From positions 1 through 6,235 of the forward strand of contig JACCUV010000131.1 in NCBI GenBank assembly GCA_013698495.1: a DNA stretch of 6,235 bases, written 5' to 3'. Shown here piece after piece: positions 1-5,717 of the stretch. Each line of letters opens with the position of its first letter. The stretch's first letter is position 1. Origin of the DNA: Chloroflexia bacterium. Its GTDB lineage: Bacteria > Chloroflexota > Chloroflexia > Thermomicrobiales > UBA6265. A program made the translations under genes and the position numbers. The notes under the pieces were generated by a model, which saw only the letters and a list, made by a program, of their open reading frames with translations, was not told the DNA's origin and searched no databases.

Positions 1-4
1 CGCA

Positions 5-71
5 GGGCGGACACAGGATCGACAGCATCCACTTTGAAAATGTGTCTATTTCGGTCGAACCCGGTCCGCCC
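5..71. repeat. 8-bp inverted repeat downstream of amidase copy 1
   Basis: GGGCGGAC (5-12) and GTCCGCCC (64-71) are perfect inverted arms 51 nt apart, in the 88 nt after the amidase stop. The loop is long and no T-run is visible before the window ends, so a terminator is not established. I recognise nothing else in positions 1-88. Confidence 0.25.
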
Positions 72-88
72 CTATGGCACGCTGGTTC

Positions 89-1906
89 CTATGCGTCCGG
101 CGGAATGACGGCTCCTGGCAGGAAGGCCGGTTCTCGCCAGACCTGGACAAGCTGCTCAAACGCGTACGCCAACCGAATCAGGGTTTCTTCACTGAAGGCC
201 CCACCCATGAAAGTGATCCCCACCGGCAAGCCGTGACGATACCCGGCTGGCAGCGTCACCAGCGGATACCCGGCGATTGCCGCCAGCGTCGAGGTTCCGC
301 CCAACCAGTGATCGCCATTGACGAGATCGAGTTTGGTGGCCGGGCCGTTGGTCGGCGCAATCAGGGCATCGAGCGCGTTCGTTTCAAGCGCTGCGTCTAT
401 TCCATTGTCCCGGCCTGCATATTGAATCCGCAGCACTGCCGCCTGGTACTCGGGGTCGTCGAGTCCGCCACGCGCATCGGCGTTCATGAAGATGCCTTGG
501 TCGAAGTACTGGAGCTCCTCGTCGGCGTGCTCTTCATTGAAGGCGATTACATCGGCAAGGCTCGCGATCGGCGCCCCGTCCGGCAGGAATCCGGCGAAGT
601 ACTCGGCCAGTCCCGCCTTCAACTCCCACTCCAGTACCGGCAGCGTATCTGCTCCCCATTCGGAATCGCTCTCGCTCGGCGCCTCCACCGGATCGATGAT
701 CTCGGCTCCCGCCTCCCGGAGCGCCACGATCGCCTCTTCGAATACGGCATCGGCATCGGGGCTGAACCCGGTCATGCCACGCAGTACGCCTATTCTGGCT
801 CCTTGCAGGCCAGTCGGATCGAGCGCCGCCACGTAGTCGACGATCGGGATGCCACCCTCCGGATGCTGGGGATAGCTCGGAATCGGCAGGATCGTCATTT
901 CCGGTGTCGCAATCGGGGTTGCTTCCGGCTCGGCGACAGGTGTGGCGTCGGACGACGCGGCCACCGGCCACTCTCCATTTGAGGCTGCGTCTGCGGGATC
1001 GGGCACCGCCAGAACATTCAACAGTGCCGCCGCATCGGCGACCGAGCGCGCCATCGGACCGATCGTATCTTGCGAGTGCGAAATCGGGATCACACCGACG
1101 CGGCTGACGAGTCCAACGGTCGGTTTGATGCCGACCACTCCGCAATTGCCGGCCGGGGAGACGATGGAGCCGTTGGTTTCGGTGCCGATCGCCACCGCAA
1201 CGTAGCCCGCCGCCGTCGCCACCCCTGAACCCGCGCTGGAACCGGAGGGATTTCGGTCGAGGTGATGCGGATTCAGGGTTTGACCGCCACGGCCACTCCA
1301 GCCGCTGCTTGCATAGAACGACCGGATGTTGGCCCATTCGCTCAGGTTGGTTTTGCCAAGGATCACCATGCCCGCGTCGCGTAGCTGCCGCGCCACGCCG
1401 GAATCGGTGTGCGCCCGCAACCCAACCAGCGCCAACGACCCGGCGGTCGTTTCCATTTGATCGCCGGTCGCGATGTTGTCCTTGATCAACACAGGAATCC
1501 CGTGCATTGGGCCGCGCGTGGCGCCGTCGGCCAGCTCAACGTCGAGTTCGTCGGCGATCGACAGCGCGTCCGGGTTTAGCTCGATCACGGCATTGAGCGC
1601 AGGACCCTGCTGGTCGAGGGCGTCAATCCGGGCGAGGGCCGCTTCGACGACCTCGCGGACGGTGGTCTCGCCATTGGACAGCGCCTCCTGCAGCTCGGCC
1701 ACCGATGGCGATGGCGGAGGGAGATCGGGCGTCGGCGTGGCTTCCTGGTAGGTCAACGTGGTCCTTCCTGACCGGGCGCCAGAGCTTGCCGCCGCGGCGG
1801 CGGAGCCAATGCCTGCCGCGGTTGCGGCGGAGGCTGCGCCCTTGAGCAGGTTTCGACGGGCGATCCGAATTGCCTTCGCTTTGGGAGAATCGATATGGTC
1901 GGTCAC
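89..1906 (-). CDS. Tat-exported amidase (amidase signature family), copy 1
   Basis: Predicted 605-residue amidase-signature hydrolase that cleaves a carboxamide bond to acid and ammonia or amine; the substrate cannot be told from sequence. The GTG start at 1906 is chosen because AAGGAG lies 6 nt upstream and because the twin-arginine signal then sits properly at the N-terminus (ARRNLLKG, Arg17-Arg18, followed by an Ala-rich hydrophobic stretch). A TP-rich linker covers about residues 55-69. The catalytic domain then carries GIPVLIKD (Lys142), NPSGSSAGSG (cis-Ser223) and ETNGSIVSPA (nucleophile Ser247). The 24-residue spacing between the two serines is the family standard. KPTVGLVSR follows, and AGYPLVTLPAG is near 544-554. 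These motifs resemble the peptide amidase-like branch. Oddities are an extra TP-rich stretch at about residues 305-353, and Asn where relatives usually have Asp two residues before the nucleophile. There is no lipobox Cys, so the product is probably periplasmic/extracytoplasmic or membrane-tethered. It is paralogous to the amidase at 3817-5649. Confidence 0.93.
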   Translation of the reverse strand: MTDHIDSPKAKAIRIARRNLLKGAASAATAAGIGSAAAAASSGARSGRTTLTYQEATPTPDLPPPSPSVAELQEALSNGETTVREVVEAALARIDALDQQGPALNAVIELNPDALSIADELDVELADGATRGPMHGIPVLIKDNIATGDQMETTAGSLALVGLRAHTDSGVARQLRDAGMVILGKTNLSEWANIRSFYASSGWSGRGGQTLNPHHLDRNPSGSSAGSGVATAAGYVAVAIGTETNGSIVSPAGNCGVVGIKPTVGLVSRVGVIPISHSQDTIGPMARSVADAAALLNVLAVPDPADAASNGEWPVAASSDATPVAEPEATPIATPEMTILPIPSYPQHPEGGIPIVDYVAALDPTGLQGARIGVLRGMTGFSPDADAVFEEAIVALREAGAEIIDPVEAPSESDSEWGADTLPVLEWELKAGLAEYFAGFLPDGAPIASLADVIAFNEEHADEELQYFDQGIFMNADARGGLDDPEYQAAVLRIQYAGRDNGIDAALETNALDALIAPTNGPATKLDLVNGDHWLGGTSTLAAIAGYPLVTLPAGYRHGLPVGITFMGGAFSEETLIRLAYAFEQLVQVWREPAFLPGAVIPPDA

Positions 1907-1912
1907 GGGCTG

Positions 1913-1918
1913 CTCCTT
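1913..1918 (-). promoter_or_regulatory. Ribosome binding site of amidase copy 1
   Basis: AAGGAG on the minus strand lies 6 nt before the GTG at 1906-1904. This is a near-perfect Shine-Dalgarno match. It decides the start in favour of GTG 1906 over the open frame that continues upstream to 2035. Confidence 0.85.
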
Positions 1919-1937
1919 ATGTGCGGGCGAATCGGTT

Positions 1938-1947
1938 GAAGCGCTTC
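1938..1947. promoter_or_regulatory. 10-bp perfect palindrome GAAGCGCTTC in the leader of amidase copy 1
   Basis: GAAGCGCTTC is a perfect 10-bp palindrome about 12 nt downstream of the candidate -10 box and 20 nt upstream of the ribosome binding site. The position would suit an operator for a dimeric repressor. It is short and does not extend beyond 10 bp, and no second copy was noticed upstream of the other genes, so a chance palindrome is quite possible. Confidence 0.2.
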
Positions 1948-1959
1948 GGCCTCCCGCCC

Positions 1960-1987
1960 ATCCTACCTGACTTTCGCGCCACGTCGA
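1960..1987 (-). promoter_or_regulatory. Candidate sigma70-type promoter for amidase copy 1
   Basis: On the minus strand, TCGACG (1987-1982) and TAGGAT (1965-1960) are separated by 16 nt and match the -35 and -10 consensus at 4 of 6 positions each. The -10 box ends about 54 nt before the GTG start, giving a plausible leader of about 45 nt. The longest intergenic gap of the window (277 nt, 1907-2183) makes an independent promoter likely here. Two 4/6 boxes also occur by chance in GC-rich DNA, so this is only a candidate. Confidence 0.3.
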
Positions 1988-2183
1988 GTGCTGCTGGGCA
2001 TCTTGCGCGGCCAGACACGCCGGAGCGCACACCACACTGGGTCGTCACTCTGACGCGAAGCGGAAGAAAGACGACGCCACGAGAGTCGCCATGGCAATTC
2101 ATCGGTGACATGCGTTGGAATGATGGCGAAGAGGTTGCTTCGCGGTCGTGAACCCAGGTAAAGAGCAAATCCACAGAAGGGCA

Positions 2184-3011
2184 TCAACTTTCCACATCGT
2201 CGCGCGCGCCCATCCATCCCTTCGCGGCGGCGATCGTTACGGCCAATGCTTGCTCGGCCCCTTCGTGCGGACCCTTCTCGAAGTCGCCGTGCGACACCGC
2301 CATGGAGTTGGTGACGTGTGCGAAGCAGACCACCGCTCGGTCACGCGCCTCGGAGAATGCGTAGAGTCCGGCGGCTTCCATCTCAACTATCACCGCGCCG
2401 GCGTCAACAGCCCCCCTCATCGCTTCCCGCGTTTCCCGATACGGTGCATCGGTCGTCCAGGTCGTCCCCCGAACGGGTGGGATACCGGCCCGCTCGAGAC
2501 CTCGACTCACGGCCCCGAGCAGGCGTGAGTCGGCCTCGATTGTGGGCGCCCATGGCAGGTAGGCGTGGCTCACGCCCTCGCCTCGCAACGCGCGGTCGAT
2601 CAGGATCACGTCAGGCAGGACGACTTCAGGATCGAGGTTGCCCGCGGACCCGATGCTCACCAACAGCGCGCATCCGGAGGCGAACAACTGCTCGGCGATC
2701 AACACCGCAAACGACGCCCCAACCGCGTTGCCGACGATCCCGATCTCCACCTCATCCAGCTCTGTCAACCAGAGATCGGTGTGATAGCATGCCCACGAAG
2801 GTGAGCGTTCAGTGCGTATTTCCCGCTGCAAATAGCGGACGATGTCTCCATCAGGGTCCAGCACACACACCTCGGGAACCGAGCCGAGCGGCAGCTTGCG
2901 TTGACGGCGCGCTTCCCGCAGCAGATTCTCGGGGAGGAAGACCGAAGGCTGGTCGTGGTCGGTGCGCTCGAACGTGCCAATGGTTAGGGTGTCTCGGGCC
3001 GTTGTCGCCAT
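2184..3011 (-). CDS. PNP/UDP-family nucleoside phosphorylase or nucleosidase
   Basis: Predicted 275-residue cytoplasmic protein of the PNP_UDP_1 fold, which cleaves the N-glycosidic bond of nucleosides in salvage. Visible motifs are GNAVGA (94-99), SIGSAGNL (119-126), DAPYRET (188-194), VEMEAAGLYAF (209-219, with Met211 and Glu212 at the ribose-binding positions) and GDFEKG (242-247). Length is somewhat above the usual 230-260, through an N-terminal extension with PENLLREARRQ and EVCVLDPDGD. Two positions are unusual by motif alignment. Ser stands where E. coli PNP has phosphate-binding Arg87 (before GSxG), as in the hydrolytic MTA/SAH nucleosidases. Asn235 in HVTNSM stands where PNP and MTA nucleosidases have the catalytic Asp. 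The choice between phosphorylase and nucleosidase, and the base preferred, is therefore open. The ATG at 3011 has AGGAG 13 nt upstream, which is a long spacing. An in-frame TTG at 3035 would add 8 residues but leaves the AGGAG inside the gene. It starts 83 nt after the DoxX gene. Confidence 0.88.
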   Translation of the reverse strand: MATTARDTLTIGTFERTDHDQPSVFLPENLLREARRQRKLPLGSVPEVCVLDPDGDIVRYLQREIRTERSPSWACYHTDLWLTELDEVEIGIVGNAVGASFAVLIAEQLFASGCALLVSIGSAGNLDPEVVLPDVILIDRALRGEGVSHAYLPWAPTIEADSRLLGAVSRGLERAGIPPVRGTTWTTDAPYRETREAMRGAVDAGAVIVEMEAAGLYAFSEARDRAVVCFAHVTNSMAVSHGDFEKGPHEGAEQALAVTIAAAKGWMGARDDVES

Positions 3012-3024
3012 TTCCGATTGACAT

Positions 3025-3029
3025 CTCCT
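3025..3029 (-). promoter_or_regulatory. Probable ribosome binding site of the nucleoside phosphorylase gene
   Basis: AGGAG on the minus strand is 13 nt before ATG 3011, longer than the usual 5-9 nt. An ATG directly after it at 3024 is in another frame and opens no recognisable protein. The site supports ATG 3011 over the upstream TTG, though only moderately. Confidence 0.45.
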
Positions 3030-3060
3030 GCGCAATCGTGAGTCGAAAGGGTGTGAGAGT

Positions 3061-3088
3061 GGCGGATACGCCGCAACAGTCGTCCGCC
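3061..3088. repeat. 6-bp inverted repeat between the DoxX and phosphorylase genes
   Basis: GGCGGA (3061-3066) and TCCGCC (3083-3088) can pair around a 16-nt loop in the 83-nt gap. No T-run follows on the minus strand, so it is not a convincing intrinsic terminator. It may be an RNA-stabilising hairpin or chance in GC-rich DNA. Confidence 0.2.
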
Positions 3089-3094
3089 GGCCGC

Positions 3095-3664
3095 TCAGAA
3101 TGGCCAGCGGCGCAACGACGGGGCGTTTCGCAGGAGAAGACCGTCAACGCCCCAGTAGCGACCGGAGGGCACAACCGCGAGGATCAGCACCGGAACGTAT
3201 TCGTGAGGCTGTTCGAACATCCAGCGGTTGCTGGAGAGGTAGACCAGCGCCAGGAAGAGATGGAACCCCGCGGCGCCGAGGGCCGCGCCGCGCGACATCA
3301 GGCCGACGATCAGCAGTAACCCGAGACCGAGTTCGGTGAAGGTGACGAACCATTCGTAGATGTTCCAGTTTGCAAGGATGTGGTCGTTGACGAAGTCCTT
3401 CAGGTAGGGAACGCGGGTGCCGGTTTCGCCACGCTCATTCACCTCGAAGCGGAGGATGCTGCGCGCTTCGTCGCGCACGATCAGGAATCCTCGATACCAA
3501 CCGAAGTCGAAATTGCGCTCGCCAGTCAGTTTGGCGAGACCATTGGCGAAGAGGATGATCCCGGAGAAGATACGGAGCACCGCGAGGCCGCGGGCAAGCG
3601 CCGCTTTGCTGACCAGTCCCGGATCGTCGACGCCAGCGCCAGAAATCCATCGTTCGACAGGCAT
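3095..3664 (-). CDS. DoxX family integral membrane protein
   Basis: Predicted 189-residue membrane protein of the DoxX (COG2259-type) family. Four hydrophobic helices are visible at about residues 26-47, 102-122, 125-146 and 157-177. The family pattern of an acidic residue and glycines in helix 2 (TELGLGLLLIVGL), then an Arg (SRGAALG) and a long helix 3, is clear, as is the C-terminal GRYWGVDGLLL. Between helices 1 and 2 is a long charged extracytoplasmic or cytoplasmic segment of about 55 residues (ERNFDFGWYRG to LANW), as in the longer DoxX proteins. Some relatives are subunits of thiosulfate:quinone oxidoreductase and others take part in redox or oxidative-stress complexes. No thiosulfate partner gene is present, so a specific function is not claimed. 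The ATG at 3664 is supported by a purine-rich site 8 nt upstream. The gene starts 152 nt after the upstream amidase. Confidence 0.87.
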   Translation of the reverse strand: MPVERWISGAGVDDPGLVSKAALARGLAVLRIFSGIILFANGLAKLTGERNFDFGWYRGFLIVRDEARSILRFEVNERGETGTRVPYLKDFVNDHILANWNIYEWFVTFTELGLGLLLIVGLMSRGAALGAAGFHLFLALVYLSSNRWMFEQPHEYVPVLILAVVPSGRYWGVDGLLLRNAPSLRRWPF

Positions 3665-3672
3665 TGGTCAAG

Positions 3673-3681
3673 CCTTTCCTT
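3673..3681 (-). promoter_or_regulatory. Ribosome binding site of the DoxX gene
   Basis: AAGGAAAGG on the minus strand ends 8 nt before ATG 3664. It contains two overlapping AAGG cores, either of which could serve. It supports the chosen start. Confidence 0.7.
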
Positions 3682-3736
3682 GTAAACCGCCAGAAGAACG
3701 ATATGGGGCGACGCGAACGCGCGAAAAACCCTGCCC

Positions 3737-3742
3737 AGTGTA
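3737..3742 (-). promoter_or_regulatory. Weak -10-like box upstream of the DoxX gene
   Basis: TACACT on the minus strand lies 72 nt before the DoxX start in the 152-nt gap after the amidase. No good -35 hexamer is found 16-18 nt upstream, and the TG in front is not spaced as in an extended -10. It is the best promoter candidate in this gap but remains poor; read-through from the amidase gene is equally possible. Confidence 0.15.
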
Positions 3743-3816
3743 CACGCGAACGCCCCTGGCCGGATTCACGACGCTCCCGCGGACCGGGCGCGCAACAACG
3801 ACTCGATCGGGAAGGT

Positions 3817-5649
3817 TCAGTCGTCGCGAGGAATGTAGGTGGGGACGGCCCGCAATGGGAGCCGCTGCTCCAGGGCGTAGGCGAGCCCGAGCAGGACATC
3901 CTCGCTGAATGCCCGACCGTAGAAGTGAATGCCGGCAGGTAGCCCATCTGAAACCCCGATCGGCAACGTCACCGAGGGATATCCCGCCAGCGATGAGGCA
4001 GACGACGACGACCCGAAACCGCCTCGCTCAAAGGCGCCAACGGCCAGGGAGGCAGTCGGTGCGATCAGGGCGTCGAGTTCGAGTTCGTCCATCACCGCAT
4101 CGATCCCGTTAGTCCGGATCGCCCGCTGGTTGGACGTTGTAACCTCGACGTAGGTCGGGTCGTCGATCTCCAATGCGCCCAGGGCATCGGTCAGGCCGCT
4201 TTGGTCGGTGATCGCCAGTGTTTCCTCTTCGTGGTCGAAGTTGAAATCGACGATGTCCTGAATCGATCGCATTGGGCCGTCCGGTGTGTGCTCGGTGAGA
4301 TAATGCCGCAAACCCCAGGCGAACTCGGTGAGACTGTTGACGTAGGTGCTGCTGACGTCGCCGAGGGAACCGATTACGACATCGGCCACAACCTCGGCGC
4401 CGGCCTCTTCCAGGATAGGGATCATGGCCTCGAACAGTGCTTGCGAACCTTCGTCGAAATACCCGAAGTTGGTGTTGATTCCCAACCGAGCGCCTCGGAG
4501 CGCCTCCGGATTCAGCGCTTGGGTGTAATCGACGGTTCCCGCGACTGGAACCATTTCGTCGTCAAACATGGCGTGTGGACTGGTTTCGGCGCCGACAGAG
4601 CGCGAGGGGTCGTCCGGATCGAGACCGACCAGCACGCTCAAGGCGATCGCGGCATCTTCGATTGTTCTCGTTATCGGGCCGATCGAGTCGCGCGAAAACC
4701 CGATCGGAATTACCCCGGCCCTGCTCGTCAGGCCGACTGTGGGTTTGACGCCAACGACCCCGCATTGGGCGGCTGGAGCAATGATCGAGCCATCGAATTC
4801 GGCGCCGAGGGCGACCGGCACGTAGCTGGCGGCGACAGCCGCCGCCGATCCCGAACTCGAACCGGAGCAGGACATGTTGAGGTTGTACGGATTCACGGTC
4901 AGCCCACCGAGGGAGCTCCAGCCACTGAGTCCCGTGCTGCCCATGAAATTCGACCATTCGGTGAGATTGGTCTTGCCGAGGATCACCGCGCCCGCCTCCC
5001 GCAGGAGCGACGCGACATACGAGTCGCGGACCGCGATGTTTTCTTCCATTGCAAGGGAACCGGCTGTGTTCGGCATCTGGTCGCTGGTGGCGATGATGTC
5101 CTTGAGCAGCACCGGGATACCGTGCATCGGCCCGCGCGCCCGGCCCGCCAGCAGTTCGGCGTCGAGCTCGGCGGCGATTGTTTCGGCATCGGGGTTGAGA
5201 GCGATGATGGCGTTAACTTCAATCTCTCCGCCGTCGATCTCGTCGATGCGGGCGAGGGTGGCCTGGATCAAATCCAGGATCGTGAAACTGCCGTTGTCGA
5301 GGTGTTCACGGAGTTGCCGGATCGTGACCTCTTCGAGGATGTCGGCGGCTTCGACCCTCACGGCGCCGTCCGGAGTGGCGGGCGTCGCGGGCGGGGGCGT
5401 GGTTTCGGCGAACCCGATCGTCAATGGCGTCGCTGTGGTCGCGGTCGGTGTCGCGGGTTGACGGTTCGAAGTTGCCGGCGGCGGACTTCCGGCCGGCTGG
5501 ATGTTTTTCGGATCGTTTCCAACCAGCCCGGCCGCGGCTACGCCGATGACGGCGGCCCCGACGGCGCCAGCGCCAACCGACACCAGCTGGCGTCGGCTGA
5601 CCGAGGCCGGAGCGGAATGCGTCGCATGCGGGGTTGTGCGTTGGGTCAT
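3817..5649 (-). CDS. Tat-exported amidase (amidase signature family), copy 2
   Basis: Predicted 610-residue amidase-signature enzyme. Its N-terminus has a twin-arginine signal (SVSRRQLVSVG, Arg19-Arg20) with an Ala/Gly/Val hydrophobic core up to about residue 44. A long Pro/Thr/Ala linker follows at about residues 53-95 and then the catalytic domain. Motifs are GIPVLLKD (Lys183), SCSGSSSGSAA (cis-Ser264) and EFDGSIIAPA (nucleophile Ser288), with KPTVGLTSR after them and AGYPSVTLPIG near 555-565. The Lys-Ser (81) and Ser-Ser (24) spacings are identical to those of the amidase at 89-1906, so both triads look intact. It should hydrolyse amides outside the cytoplasmic membrane; the substrate is unknown. 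No lipobox Cys is present. ATG 5649 has a weak GCAGG 8 nt upstream and an AAGG only 3 nt upstream, so initiation may be modest. The gene begins 68 nt after the truncated hydrolase gene and could share its transcript. Confidence 0.93.
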   Translation of the reverse strand: MTQRTTPHATHSAPASVSRRQLVSVGAGAVGAAVIGVAAAGLVGNDPKNIQPAGSPPPATSNRQPATPTATTATPLTIGFAETTPPPATPATPDGAVRVEAADILEEVTIRQLREHLDNGSFTILDLIQATLARIDEIDGGEIEVNAIIALNPDAETIAAELDAELLAGRARGPMHGIPVLLKDIIATSDQMPNTAGSLAMEENIAVRDSYVASLLREAGAVILGKTNLTEWSNFMGSTGLSGWSSLGGLTVNPYNLNMSCSGSSSGSAAAVAASYVPVALGAEFDGSIIAPAAQCGVVGVKPTVGLTSRAGVIPIGFSRDSIGPITRTIEDAAIALSVLVGLDPDDPSRSVGAETSPHAMFDDEMVPVAGTVDYTQALNPEALRGARLGINTNFGYFDEGSQALFEAMIPILEEAGAEVVADVVIGSLGDVSSTYVNSLTEFAWGLRHYLTEHTPDGPMRSIQDIVDFNFDHEEETLAITDQSGLTDALGALEIDDPTYVEVTTSNQRAIRTNGIDAVMDELELDALIAPTASLAVGAFERGGFGSSSSASSLAGYPSVTLPIGVSDGLPAGIHFYGRAFSEDVLLGLAYALEQRLPLRAVPTYIPRDD

Positions 5650-5686
5650 GAACCTTGCCTGCGCGAAAATGAGGGCAGTTGTTCGA

Positions 5687-5700
5687 GCGGGAAGACCCGC
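5687..5700 (-). other. Small GC-rich hairpin between the hydrolase and amidase copy 2 genes
   Basis: GCGGG and CCCGC pair perfectly around a 4-nt loop (TCTT on the minus strand), 17 nt after the hydrolase stop. A T-tract does not follow, so an intrinsic terminator is not supported. It might be a transcript 3'-end stabiliser, a pause site, or chance. Confidence 0.3.
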
Positions 5701-5717
5701 GTGTCCTCCCTGGCCCC

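Noticed and set aside
50..70. tRNA-like GGGTTCGA element on the minus strand after amidase copy 1
   Set aside because: It resembles a T-loop but has no complementary T-stem, acceptor or anticodon arm around it.
74..982. Long plus-strand open frame (302 codons) antisense to amidase copy 1
   Set aside because: The product is Arg-rich and low in recognisable motifs. It lies opposite a well-supported gene and is the expected antisense shadow in high-GC coding DNA.
1907..2035. N-terminal extension of amidase copy 1 to an upstream start at 2035
   Set aside because: It would place 43 unrelated residues ahead of the twin-arginine signal, which must be N-terminal. A strong AAGGAG site lies right before GTG 1906, and the extension covers the promoter candidate.
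1917..2174. Minus-strand 85-codon open frame in the gap before amidase copy 1
   Set aside because: It has no ribosome binding site at its GTG, an Arg-rich composition and no recognisable domain, and it runs through the promoter candidate.
2318..3319. Plus-strand open frame of 333 codons across the phosphorylase and DoxX genes
   Set aside because: It runs antisense over two real genes and their gap, and its product is Arg/Pro/Ser-rich with no domain. It is a shadow of the minus-strand genes.
3765..3800. Possible terminator hairpin after amidase copy 2 (CCCG...CGGG)
   Set aside because: The stem is only 4 bp and no T-run follows on the minus strand.
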